Shown here in pieces: positions 22,297 to 34,510 of a stretch of DNA of 64,000 nucleotides (within the stretch, counting starts at the first letter, position 1; each line of letters begins with the position of its first letter). The stretch comes from Macrosteles quadrilineatus (taxonomy: Eukaryota; Arthropoda; Insecta; Hemiptera; Cicadellidae), in assembly GCF_028750875.1 (NCBI RefSeq), contig NW_026542595.1:79787386-79851385 (forward strand). The letters are read 5' to 3'. The notes under the pieces are model-generated. The model made no database searches. It saw only the letters and a program-made list of their open reading frames with translations, and was not told where the DNA came from. A program made the translations under genes and the position numbers.

Positions 22297-23415
22297 CTTT
22301 TAGCGAATTTCCCCTATAGGGAATAAGCTATTACCGTAGTACTCATGGTGAGACCTGGACCCGGGACCGATTTATTTTTTTCGTTTTGAGGTCCCTAGAG
22401 GCAAAAAACACCATCCGTTCAAATTCATATATAACACCACACCGTCCGTTAGCGCGATAACTCGAGCAAAAATGTTCCGATTTTGATGAAATTTGGTACA
22501 AACGTGTAAACTTATGTGTATTCGAATGAGTTCGCGAACCAGCATGATCGGACTATGGGAACAGGGGTTTATGGGGGGTTTTATGGTGTTTTCCCATTTT
22601 TGACCCTAAAAACTTAAAATTTAGCAATTTCTTTTCAAACCATTTTGTAGAGCTTAAAAAACAAATTATTTAGTATATTAAAGCGTTATTATGCGCCTAA
22701 TTGTTACGGAGAAAATTCCAAAAATCTGTTATTTTAAAATTCCCATGTTATTCTTATGGAGAATAAGTTAACTGTTGTAGTTTGCTTGTTTATGAACATA
22801 TTTTGATCAAATTTGGAAAATGCATTAATTTTATACTAAACTATTAACATAAAAAAACACATTGTTACCCGCCCTTTTGCAGCAAACCTAAGTAGGCATA
22901 CTCGTTAAACTAATGTTATTTAAATCCTACTAATATTATAAATGAGAAAGTTTGGATGTATGGATGTATGTTTGTGACAAGTAAACGCGAAAAATACTGG
23001 TCGGATCGGGCTGAAATTTGGTGTGATGATAGTTCACATTCCCGATTAACATATAGACGCATTCTTATCTGAAAAGTCCTTTCGGGCTCCGCCCATACTC
23101 GGGCTCTGGAGTTTCCCATGTTAACCTTATGAGTAATCATATTTAAAAGGAATAAAAGAATTTTGTCAGCTGTTTCAACTAAACAAGTCAAGTTGGTTCT
23201 ATGATATTAAATAGCATTAAAAAGTTATAAGGTTTACCAACAGGGTGCAGTACTATTAACTTTTTTGCATTTTGTGTCCTCTTCCCGTTGCAAAGCACGG
23301 GTACAACAGCTAGTAGGGAATAAAATGTGAAATTTTTAAGGATACATTTTAGTGTACAACCAATCAGGCAAATGGAAAATCGCTTAATCTGCAGGTTTGC
23401 TGCGGCGGGGGTATT
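22297..23415. repeat. 0.73-kb repeat copy 1, interrupted by a Helitron
   Basis: Matches 23578-24304 in the same orientation, beginning at tagcgaatttccc and including gacctggacccgggaccga and gcgataactcgagcaaaaa, and ending near gcggcgggggtattt. Without the 389-bp Helitron at 22925-23313 its length (about 730 bp) equals that of copy 2. No coding capacity is evident. Confidence 0.9.
22925..23313 (+). mobile_element. Non-autonomous Helitron, 389 bp
   Basis: It begins with TC (tcctactaatattataaatg) and ends with CTAG (23310-23313). Just before the end is a short GC hairpin, CCCGT...ACGGG (23284-23301). It sits between A and T and has no target-site duplication, as is characteristic of Helitrons. 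The paralogous copy of the host repeat at 23578-24304 lacks exactly this segment (junction 24202/24203). A longer relative lies on the minus strand at 60454-61061. It has no coding capacity, so movement would need a Rep/helicase in trans. Confidence 0.93.
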
Positions 23416-23577
23416 TAAAAATGTGTATCAAACGTTTCCTTACCCAGAGAGGTTTAGTCGAGGGGAATAGAGTCTGTAAATATAGTTTTTAGTCATTTGT
23501 AATATGGTAGTTTGTTTGTAAAATCTTTGTAAGCATTAAGTTTGTCGTATTTTTCGTTTTTTTCGTATATTTTATGA

Positions 23578-24304
23578 GTTTTAGCGAATTTCCCATATAG
23601 GGAATAAGCTATTACCGTAGTACTCATGGTAAAACCTGGACCCGGGACCGATTTATTTTTTCATTTTGAGGTCCCTAGAGGCCAAAAACACCATCCGTTC
23701 AAATTCATATGTATATATATATGTGTGTCCGTCAGCACGATAACTCGAGCAAAAATTATCCGATTTTGATGAAATTTGGTACAAACGTGTAAACCTACAT
23801 TTATTCGAACGAGTTCGCGAACCAGCATGATCGGACTATGGGAACGGGGGTTTTATGGGGTAAACATAGGTTTTTCCAATTTTTGACACTAAAAACACAA
23901 AATTTTACAATTTATTTCCAAACCATTTTGTAGAGCTTAAAAAAACAAATAATTTAGTATATTGAAGCGTTATTGTGCGCCTAATGATTACAGAGAAAAT
24001 TCCAAAAAATTGTAAATTTAAAATCCCTATGTTATTCTTATGGAGAATAAGTCAACTGTTGTAGTTTACTTGTTTATGAACATATTTTGATCGAATTTGG
24101 AAAATACATTCATTTCTTACTAAACTATTAACAAAAAAAAACACCTTTTTACCCTCCCTGTTGCAGCAAACCTAAGTACTCGTTAAACTAATTCTATTTA
24201 AATAGGGAATAAATATGAAATTTTTAAGGAGGCATTTCAATGTGAGATCCTATCAGGCTAATGGAAATTTGCTTAGTCTGCAGGTTTACTGCGGCGGGGG
24301 TATT
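23578..24304. repeat. 0.73-kb repeat copy 2 (empty Helitron site)
   Basis: Full-length relative of 22297-23415 without the insertion. The sequence tatttaaatagggaataa spans the site, with the junction at 24202/24203. Single-base differences are frequent, so the two copies are not very recent. Confidence 0.9.
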
Positions 24305-24749
24305 TTGTTTTGTTATCAATTGTAAATATATCTTTTCCGCAATTAAAATTTCATATACCATCGTATTTGATCTGGTTTTTGATCAATGTTTATGTCAATT
24401 TTTGTGAAATATTTTTTTAAATGTACTTAGTTATTATTAAATCGTAAATATTCATCTTTTAGCTGTGTGCCCGATCTACTCACGGGGATCTTATAGTGGT
24501 CAGTTGAAACCTTCCTATATAAAGAACTGCAGTTGGTTTGCATATTTTTAAATATGCTGGCCAAACTATTACGACCTGTACTTTGGTAATACCATGAACT
24601 ATTACGACATGTATAAACAAATACAGTATCCGACAGTTTCAAGTAAAAAAAAAAAAAATGCGTAATAGAACTATAAGGGGTACACTTCCATATCTGTTGG
24701 CACAAACAACCAAATGAGTAATATTGATTATTCGATTGTTTAATTCGAT
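24305..24749. other. Non-genic AT-rich stretch
   Basis: No recognised feature apart from an A13-type run near 24645-24658. Confidence 0.4.
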
Positions 24750-24803
24750 ATATCGTTTGGTTAGTTAGGTTAGGTTAACCTTACCTAACTAACCAAACGA
24801 TAT
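24750..24803. other. 54-bp near-perfect palindrome
   Basis: The first 20 bases (atatcgtttggttagttagg) are the exact reverse complement of the last 20. The centre is ggttaacc (24773-24780), and only one base pair in the middle part is mismatched, so there is almost no loop. The left half contains TTAGGTTAGG, two units of the common insect telomere repeat. It could extrude a cruciform. Confidence 0.93.
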
Positions 24804-26362
24804 TTAGTTAAAATACTATACCTCAACCTCGCTATTAAACATTAAGGTTGGAAATTTCACTATCAAAGGTGTTCTTGTCCTGTCCGTACGGAACACTGAG
24901 TAATATAATATGCGCTACCAACTTATGAATAATTGTTTAGGCCTACGATCCCAAGAGATAGGCAATTGGTCTATTGGCTGTATGGTCCAGCGAGCAGCAC
25001 ATAGCGTTTGAGAAGACACATTGGAAAAGCGATTTGAGCATAATCCGTAAACCTCTGTTACAATCACCCACTGCAGTTGTCACTTTACACTTTACACAAC
25101 CACCATTGAAGTGCCGTCTATGAGTTTAAACCTTTTATGTAAGCTATTGGTAATGCTTATGTAAAAAATGTAAGTTTCCCAGCCATATAAAACACTGATT
25201 CAAGGTCTTTTTCCCGGTTATCAAAACTCAAGAAAACTTTTATACACAAAGAATCTCTATTTTCATTTACGGTTACCCCACAAATTATTGAACTTGCGAT
25301 TAATTAAATCCGTTATGTAAGGAAAAACTTTTTTAATCCAACTTGGTTTGGATTTGCTTTTGAAACGTGATCGGAAATGATTGCGGTATTTGTAAATAAC
25401 ATTTAGAGAAAAATAATCTTGATCCGAACAGCTGTTCGCTATTTCATAGATGATTATGTGACAAAAATTGGGAGAAAACTTGACAAAAATTGCACAAAAT
25501 TGGGTTTTTAAACGTCCGTAAGTTTATTTAAAAAATTGTGAGGCCATATTTTAATAGCTAAAGACACTCTCGCCAATCCAGTGAATACATTAAAATGATT
25601 CGGATCTTGATAGGTACTCTCGTTTTTCAGGAGAAGGCCGCGTAAATGGCTCTTGGGCCGTGACAGACGGAAGACAGGCAGACAGAAATTGAGATGAGAC
25701 TTGTTTTGGCTTCTGTAATGTATAAAACGTAAAAATAACCTAAAAATTTATGATTCTGAGCAATGTACATACAAAACTCTAGTTTTATTTATATAGATTG
25801 TTTTAAACACATGTCTTTGTATACGGTATTTTTTCAGTTCTTTTCTTAACGCATTTGTATTTTATAATAAAAATTTTCAGCATGAAATAATAGAAAATTA
25901 TTCACAACACTGTGTATTAGTATCCTTAGGAATTAAAACCCAATGAATTCTATAACATGCCATATTACTCATTCGCTGAATCACCTTTTAAACACTTGAA
26001 AGTATATAAACATTAATGCTGTACTTTAATGTTACTGGTAACACTATCTAAATCTATCAAACACTCTCCAAACATGTGTTTTTAGAGACAACGAAGCACC
26101 TCAGGCCCCTTCCTCCTACTGATGAATGGGCATTGATAGCTATACAGACACTAGCCGTAATCCTGTTAGACAAATTACAAAGGGGCTGCCGACGGGACCA
26201 GTGGAAGTGCGGATTAAGAGACCTTACTTGAGACTGGGACCAGTAGAAGTAGGGTACCTGGCTTACGGGACCAGTTGAGTCTGCCCCGAAGAAACATAAC
26301 TTACAATAACAGTTTAGTAGATTTGTATAACTAATTTTCATAATTGCTGACATTTTTATAAT
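24804..26362. other. Non-genic stretch
   Basis: No recognisable gene. A short repeated phrase (gggaccagt with small variations) occurs three times at about 26197-26275. Confidence 0.45.
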
Positions 26363-26495
26363 GAATTTTCTTCAGTTACTGTATAAAACTGTTTTAAATT
26401 TGCTTTTTAATGAATCAATTTCCATATTTCTAAATTGCTTGGTTATTTATTAATTTAATCTTCAAATCTGTACAATTATTTATAACCACCCTGTA
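26363..26495. repeat. Dispersed repeat ending in caccctgta, copy 1
   Basis: The phrases gttactgtataaaactgttttaa and gcttggttta-like sequence recur at 27697-27850. The block ends in caccctgtat, the inverted form of TACAGGGTG, so it is probably one end of a foldback element related by its terminus to those at 3190, 50912 and 61850. Confidence 0.65.
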
Positions 26496-27374
26496 TTCTA
26501 ATTAATATTTTTTTAATTCCTGTTCACCTTTCATGTATTTATACATTTTCAAATATTTGACAAAAAGTTGAGCACTATCTGCTTTGATAAAGAGAATTGT
26601 ACATTCATAATACACTTTTACTGTAATTACTGGATGCATTCATAGAGTATTATCCCTACAAAATCAAGTTGTTAATATTATCACCAACATTAACATTTAG
26701 TTTATTTAGAAATGTTTACTTTAAGATGTTGTTGGAATTTATACTGAGTACACAATATAAGCACCACTCGATTTTACTTCCAATACTGTTTTCAGATCTC
26801 TAATAAACTACAATTAATATAAAAGGAACAGATTTACATGTGTACACAAAAACATGAAACGTGTTAAATAAAAGGCAGTGTTAGTCGTTAGTGATGTGTA
26901 GCGAGAGGATTTTGGAAAAGAGGCTTTCTCTGGAACACAAAATAAGGCGCCAACCCCAAGATAATCTCTGCCTGACGCCAAATTTGGACGAAGTGACTTA
27001 CAAATTGGACGCAACAAGGAATTGAGTAAAGGTAGTAAAATTCATGTTTCTTGGCCACTCGATACGGTGTTCCACACAATAGTCAACATGAATTCTCCTT
27101 ATTCTAGCGAATCGTTTACCTCTTATTATCTTTTGGTTTGTTTATAAACAACTTTTATATTTTGTAAATATAATATTGGTATGAATATCAATATTAATTT
27201 TCTTATAATCTTTCAAATTTAAAAATTATGCTGTAAAACCTATATGCTATTCATAATCGAGTAAATATTTAATAGTACAAACATTTAATTGACAAAACAT
27301 TTCGATACCCGTATGCACTGAACCCTGAGTTACTGCGTTAATTCTGTTTTGACTATTAAATACTTATGAAAATA

Positions 27375-27515
27375 TGGAGAGAATATATGTTAAGAGCACA
27401 ACAACGCACAATCATTGGAAACAAATTAGTTTAAGAATGTTGAGAGCTTGTACCGTAGAGGCATGTTAACTAACAATAGTATGTTTAAAGGCCATCTTGA
27501 ATTGACCGGGTAGAA
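27375..27515. repeat. Dispersed repeat (partner at 61328-61445)
   Basis: Shared phrases in the same orientation: atgttaagagcacaac, cttgtaccgtagaggc and attgaccg. The copies are diverged. No coding content. Confidence 0.6.
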
Positions 27516-27696
27516 CGCTCTTTAAGTCAGTATAAGGTGTGATTCGCCAATTTCATACACAGCTGGTGTAGAAAGGTCCATTGTTGGCCAGCTGACTATG
27601 TCACAGCATAAGTCATAAAAAATCCCGTAACTTCCACTGACAGTTTATATGATTTTTAGATACTTTTTATAATTACAAACATTTTATAACCATTTT

Positions 27697-27850
27697 CTTA
27701 CAGTTACTGTATAAAACTGTTTTAAATTTTATATTTTAAACCATTCCTATTTTTTAAGTTGCTTGGTTTATATAATATTTTTGTTTATATAATTTTTATT
27801 TTTTTACTTAATCTTAAAATGAGACCAAAAATTTATGACCATCCTGTACA
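27697..27850. repeat. Dispersed repeat ending in catcctgta, copy 2
   Basis: Direct-orientation relative of 26363-26495, with a degenerate terminus (catcctgta). Confidence 0.6.
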
Positions 27851-30739
27851 TTATTAAAAATTAGAAGTTCTATGATTATACCTATTTGTTAAAAAATCTA
27901 TGTCCTTCCCTGAAGGTACCTTAATAATTATTATTGAAGGTACCATATATTATTATACACACACTGAAGAGCTTAGGACTATTTGGGATTTGGTACGTCA
28001 ATTTAGGAAGACTATAACTACGTTAATCTATTAGTTTGATAAAATATTAAAGTACACAATTGCATCTCAGTTTATTCAATACAATTTTAACCTAAAGATT
28101 ATTTAATAATGTATCTACAGAGATAACTTTGATAACTGCGTCGCTGAGACATTTATTTGACTAAAATTAAATCATATTAAAAACATCATGAAATACAAAT
28201 GAGTTTCTAATGTTAATTTATCAACGTGTATGACACGTAACATAATTTGTAACATGAGGGGGTGGTTCCTTTGTCCCCATAGAACCCCCTCATGGTCTCC
28301 TGCATTGTTTGTACGTCCATACAGTAGGCCAATCGTCGTCCCCTCCTGCCTGTTGTGATTACATTCGACACACCCGATATTTTACCCTAACTCATTATTA
28401 ATATTGTAGGTTAGGGGTGGACAACAACTAGGCGAGTGTTGAAAAATGGATGCAAAACGAAATGCTGAAGGATGAAAGGAAGGGGAACTACTCGAGCGTA
28501 CAGCTGGGGTGACGTCATACGGGAAATTTGAACTCAACAAAAGCCCATTGTTGATTTTAAATAGGCTTATTTGATATGAACCGTTGACCAAGGGGGTTAA
28601 AGAATTTAATTCGTTATCTTGTAATTTTTTACTCTAAATTTAAATAATTTCTTTAGCTAATGGATGAATGTCAACTCTTTTGAAATTACATGTAGATAAA
28701 AGATTCTTTATTGGTTGAAACTGTAAACGAAAATAAATTCTACAAAGTTTAAAAAAGTATTATAATATATGTTACTTAGTTATATGTCCTTTCGCAATCT
28801 TATGTATTGGCTTAAGCCGTTGGCATGTATAAATGTATAATAAGACGTATGTTATACAGGGTGAGGCAGTGAAATGGCACGATTCCGATGCCAGCTGACG
28901 AGGATCTGGGCTATTAGAGACGTTTTTTGAAAACGCTAAAAAATCGTCATGGGGTGAATTCAATTCATAATTTAACAATGTGAGCACAACCGAAAATGCT
29001 ATTTTACTGACACTGAATAAAAAAAAATATTTTTAAGGTGAAACATTAATTTCCACTAATTTACTTAGGACTTAAGTTAAAACAACTACCATTTTTTCAA
29101 ATGAAATTATTTGTGATTTTACATAAACAAACAAAATGTAAATTAATAGCTAGATTTTGGCAAAGATAGTTACTAATTAGTACTAAAATATTAATGAAGA
29201 AAGACAACCTCCTGAAACGTGAATAACGATATCGCTCCGCGAATGGTATTAAGTACCTCGAGATATCAAATGAACCTTGTTCAGTAGTTGAAGTAATAAA
29301 CTGTGATCAATGATATTCTTGGATCGTGTGACATCATTAGTGCAGCAATGTAAAACAAAACTCCTTGATAACGTGATTATGTGGTTATTAAACTTTGATG
29401 TATAATCTTATTACCTTCCAGGGAAGAAACACTTTGTATAGGTGGATTAGTTAAACAGTGAATCACTCGAGTTTTAAAGTAAAATCAATAATCTGAAAAA
29501 AATATTTTTCTTATAAGAAAAGTGTGGATGAAAAAAAATAATTATAACTAATTTTGATTTAGTTAGTTATTAACAGTTACAAGATCGTGCCACTCATCCT
29601 ACACTCATCTCCATTCATACTTGGCTTAAAATACCTACTTTGTATGTTCGCCATTTCATTGTAAAGTAAAGTAAAGTATTAATTAGTTTAGTTATTATTT
29701 TATTTTAGTATAGTGTAACTTATGTGTATACTGTCATAATATCAAAATTTAATAAAACATTAGTCATACATCATCCTTGCTCTACTTTGTAAACTTTGTT
29801 TAACATGTTAGCAAAGTCAACATTAGTGCTAGTGATAGTTTCTAAAAGCATGTAAATAGACATGCAGATGACAGATAGAGCTGTTAAACTCAAACCGTGA
29901 TATTTGAACAGCGATAGAGTAATGTAGTTAATCGATGGAACGGGCTGCAGTCACAGTTATACTTTAAATATGTAGTAATAGTTTTGATAATCCATTGTTT
30001 TTAATTTTTAGCAAGCAGCATGTGGTATGCATATTGTAGTGGGCTTTCCAATATAAACCAATTGCCAAAATCAATCCTAAATTGTCGGTCATTGATGATG
30101 GAGACAACTATCAACAGAGTAGTATTCATCACGGTTGTAGTGCCAACAGTAATAGTTATAATATAGCAGGTGCAGTTACTAATGTGGCTGTTTGGTACTT
30201 TTCATTATATTTGTAGTACATTTGATTGTTTAGTGCTAACAGTGTAAGATTTTTGGTAGAATGGTTAAGTATTAGTTAAAATTGTGCATGGGTATTAGTA
30301 ATCGTGGTGCCTTTTGTGAATGGTAGTAGCATTGCTGAATCATGATAGGTTCTTAATTTCAGTGTGCATTTTTATAGTCATAATTAGATTTTTAATTTCT
30401 GTAATAGTCGCGGTATTTTTCGTGAAGAACAGTTGCAGTCTTGTTGAAGCATAACATTTATAGTTACTTTGCATATTTATTTTTAGACATGTTATATTAA
30501 GTGAAGAGACAGTTTTTTCTTCTTTTTATCTGACAGTGTGCAAATAGCAAAGGTTCTACTTGTAGAGCTTATTTTCCTGAAGTGAAATGATTGTTGGAAG
30601 TAGTTGAATGATTGATTACTAGTTTTAGTGTGTTTTTTTTGTTGTTGTAGTAATAGCAGTAGTACTTCTGTAGAAGATATTTTATATATATATATATTAA
30701 TGTTGTCTAATAAAATTCCAATTATTACGTTTGGCTCAG
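27851..30739. other. Non-genic stretch with repeat fragments
   Basis: It includes a near palindrome around ggtacctt...aaggtacc at about 27914-27945; a single TACAGGGTG end at 28855; and a segment at 29575-29665 that is the inverted relative of 56095-56185 (shared gatgagtgtaggatgag, gaatgga). The part from about 30000 contains repeated gtagt-rich phrases that resemble a decayed version of the satellite at 31508. No gene was recognised. Confidence 0.5.
29575..29665. repeat. Repeat fragment, inverted relative of 56095-56185
   Basis: Reverse complement similarity with 56095-56185, including the phrases ctcatcctacactcatctcc and cgccatttcattg. Probably the end of a dispersed element. Confidence 0.65.
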
Positions 30740-31232
30740 ATGGCAACACTGTGCTGTTGCACAAAACTATGGCAACACTGTGCTGTTGCACAAAACTATG
30801 GCAACACTGTGCTGTTGCACAAAACTATGGCAACACTGTGCTGTTGCACAAAACTATGGCAACACTGTGCTGTTGCACAAAACTATGGCAACACTGTGCT
30901 GTTGCACAAAACTATGGCAACACTGTGCTGTTGCACAAAACTATGGCAACACTGTGCTGTTGCACAAAACTATGGCAACACTGTGCTGTTGCACAAAACT
31001 ATGGCAACACTGTGCTGTTGCACAAAACTATGGCAACACTGTGCTGTTGCACAAAACTATGGCAACACTGTGCTGTTGCACAAAACTATGGCAACACTGT
31101 GCTGTTGCACAAAACTATGGCAACACTGTGCTGTTGCACAAAACTATGGCAACACTGTGCTGTTGCACAAAACTATGGCAACACTGTGCTGTTGCACAAA
31201 ACTATGGCAACACTGTGCTGTTGCACAAAACT
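30740..31232 (+). repeat. Perfect 29-bp minisatellite, exactly 17 units
   Basis: The unit atggcaacactgtgctgttg + cacaaaact is repeated without any visible change from 30740 to 31232 (493 bp = 17 x 29). Because 29 is not a multiple of three, the three plus-strand frames read the same 29-residue cycle in different phase, and none contains a stop. This yields overlapping frames of 203, 167 and 157 codons that are repeat artefacts. The absence of variation indicates very recent expansion or homogenisation. Confidence 0.98.
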
Positions 31233-31507
31233 AAAATAAAGACTTCAGTTTAGAAAAAAAAATTATCAGATCAGATCAGCAGAATGTAGTATGTTGAATT
31301 GGAGGTTAGTGACATTGTATTGTGTAATAAGTTAATTGAAGTTGTTTTATTGAACTAGTTGTAGTTCTGTAGTAGGACTATCGATGTCTAGTTACAGCGT
31401 GTATGGTTTGTAGTACTCGTGATACCTGTACTAGTCGTGATGGTTTTGTAGTGACAATAACTGTCCTAGTTAAAGTTTTCATTATGGTTTTTTGTCATTC
31501 TTTTAGT

Positions 31508-32680
31508 GCTACCAGTGGAAGTACCGTAGTACCACTGTAACTATTCCTAGTTATAGGTTCCAAGCTATAGCTTGCACGTGTTTCGTAGAGCTACCAGTTG
31601 AAGTACCGTAGTACCACTGTAACTGTTCCTAGTTATAGGTTCCAAGTTATAGCTTGCATGTGTTTCGTAGTGCTACCAGTGGAAGTATTGTAGTAGCACT
31701 GTAACTGTTCCTAGTTATAGGTTCCAAGTTATAGCTTGCATGTGTTTTGTATTGTTGCCCGTATCGCTACCAGTTGAAGTACCGTAGTAGCACTGTAACT
31801 GTTCCTAGTTATAGGTTCCAAGCTATAGCTTGCATGCGTTTCGTAGTGCTACCAGTGGAAGTACCGTAGTAGCACTGTAACTATTCCTAGTTATAGGTTC
31901 CAAGCTATAGCTTGCATGTGTTTCGTAGAGCTACCAGTTGAAGTACCGTAGTACCACTGTAACTATTCCTAGTTATAGGTTCCAAGTTATAGCTTGCATG
32001 TGTTTTGTATTGTTGCCCGTATCGCTACCAGTTGAAGTACCGTAGTAGCACTGTAACTATTCCTAGTTATAGGTTCCAAGCTATAGCTTGCATGTGTTTC
32101 GTAGAGCTACCAGTTGAAGTACCGTAGTACCACTGTAACTATTCCTAGTTATAGGTTCCAAGTTATAGCTTGCATGTGTTTCGTAGAGCTACCAGTTGAA
32201 GTACCGTAGTACCACTGTAACTGTTCCTAGTTATAGGTTCCAAGTTATAGCTTGCATGTGTTTTGTATTGTTGCCCGTATCGCTACCAGTTGAAGTACCG
32301 TAGTAGCACTGTAACTGTTCCTAGTTATAGGTTCCAAGTTATAGCTTGCATGTGTTGTGTAGTGTCGCCTGTAGTGCTACCAGTCGATGTACCGTAGTAG
32401 TACTGTAACTGTTCCTAGTTATAGGTTCCAAGTTATAGCATGCATGTCTTTTTTAGTGTTGCCCGTAGTGCTACCAGTGGAAGGAACGTAGCACTGTAAC
32501 TGTTCCTAGTTATAGGTTCCAAGTTAGCTTGCATGTGTTTTGTAGTAATGCCCGTAGTGCTACCAGTTGAAGTGCCGTAGTAACACTGTAACTGTTCCTA
32601 GTCATAGGTTCCAAGTTATAGCTTTCATGTGTTTTGTATTGTTGCCCGTATTGCTACAAGTTGAAGCACCGTAGTAGCAC
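31508..32680 (+). repeat. Satellite of 82- and 94-bp monomers with higher-order pattern
   Basis: Using accagt as a landmark, monomers begin at 31511, 31593, 31675, 31769, 31851, 31933, 32027, 32109, 32191, 32285, 32379, 32473, 32562 and 32656. Spacings are 82, 82, 94, repeated three times, then 94, 94, 89, 94. The 94-bp type carries an extra segment around ttgttgcccgtat. Each monomer includes cctagttataggttccaag and a variable Gag/Gtg base before ctaccag. Confidence 0.93.
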
Positions 32681-34399
32681 GAGCTGGCTGCAGTTAAGAC
32701 CACCTGTTCCCGGGTGTGAAGGGTGCATTGTTATGTAGATGAGCTGCTACTGGCCACCCCTCTAATTGAATGATATTGGCACATTTTGTCATCGGCCACA
32801 GAACATTACCCACGCACCACATGGCCAACACTGCTTGCCTAATCAGCTGATCAATATTTGGATTTATTAAAACCTGTAAAGTTCTAAACAACGGTATTTA
32901 CAGTTCTAATAGGATTCAAAGGGTACTTAGTAGCTAACTTTGAGGTAAATTCAATTTATTTTTCAAACCACTCGTTTAATTATATTACTTATTACGAGTG
33001 TTGCAATCAGTACAATTTGTTGTTATTGTATGGGTTTGTATTTTGTTCTGGTCATATGCTTGAATTGAGTGCAACCAGATTCAGAAACAATGTTACAACT
33101 CTCCGACTTTTTATGCCTAACGGTTATTTTACAACACTACAACAAACGTCAAACTGATAACCCATGTATTATGCGATCAACAGTTGAACAATATAACGCT
33201 TATTTATTGATTTAAAGGCTTAATTTAATATTTTAAGAACAAGCTGTGTCCATCATTTAAGACCATCCTCATTACAATTCAGGATAAACGCTACCCTACG
33301 ACAATGACTTAGTTGAAATTATGACTGAGACTTAAAAAACAAATTAAATACAATTTTAAGTGTAATCAAAGGGCTATGACTAAAGTTCAAACCATATTCC
33401 TATACTTTTCAGGACTTGTCTTAGAGAAAAATCGAAGGGTAATGTCGCGAAAAGTATGAAAATATAAATATCCAAAAGCTTGCAAAAATATTGGTTGTCT
33501 TTTTTACCTATTGCCTTAAATACTTAAAATATTTTGTAAATATATTTCAAGGTAATTTTCTCAAAATCCTGAACATGTATTTGGTAGTAAGATGCACCAG
33601 CGCCAAATCATAGTCCCCAGGGTCTCCTCCCCTTGCTGTCCCACCACAACAGCGCTCGTTTGGCTCCAAATTGGGACGTAGTGATTTCTCTATTGGAAGG
33701 GAAAAGGGGACCACATTACAAATGCTAAATGTCAGAATACAGCCCCAGCAGATCTCAGGGCTATAAACGTGAATAAGGGCGGTAGTTACAAAGGGTTACA
33801 GTTATTGTTCAGTCGTCTGAGAAGCGATTTGTAAACGTCGTTATCGTTTTTTGAGGGGTGTGACCCACAGAGCGATGAAATAGCATTTTAAAAAAACAAT
33901 ATTTATTATTTCAATAACATAATGAAACATATTCTATGACAATTAGAGTGTTCATTACGCAGTGATTTCATATTTTAAATGCACATTGTTTCAATGTTAC
34001 AGGAGTTAGCGATTTTAAATGCATACGTTAATAACCAGTTGCATAATAAGAGTATTAACGTGCAAGTGACAACTAGGATATTTCAAGCAGAAAAAGTCGT
34101 GATATGTTGATTATTAAAAAACAGTTAACACTTATAGTATATGTAGTAAAAAAAACATGTGTCTTCAATTCTTTATTATTGTTTTGTTGTGTTTGTAAAC
34201 AAATCCATTATAATTCAATGTAGTATTGTTCAAGTTATTAAAAACCTTTCTAAAGGTGATAAAAGTTCTTTTTCATTCAATCTTACTCTCATTACAATTT
34301 TAATAACTTGATATTGTGAAATGAATACAATCCTAAAGCCAAACAAATTTAGTGTAGATCCAAACCATTCATCTGCAAGTAAGTAGTAAGTAATGGACA
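32681..34399. other. Non-genic stretch upstream of the Gypsy element
   Basis: No recognised coding region. It would be expected to contain a 5' LTR of the Gypsy element, but I could not find a matching direct copy downstream, so LTRs are not annotated. Confidence 0.45.
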
Positions 34400-34510
34400 C
34401 ATTGGCACAAAACGTTTCAGAATTTTGTTAACAGCAACACACCACAACCATCCGTCTCAGATAAACCCAAAATACTTATAAACTTTATTACTCCGGAAAT
34501 CGACGAGTAC

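Noticed and set aside
30628..31253. Three overlapping open frames of 203, 167 and 157 codons
   Set aside because: All are the same 29-bp tandem repeat read in different phase. No start context or other evidence for a real protein.
30740..32680. CRISPR-like array
   Set aside because: The 29-bp units are contiguous with no unique spacers, the next array has fully repeated monomers, and the window is eukaryotic.
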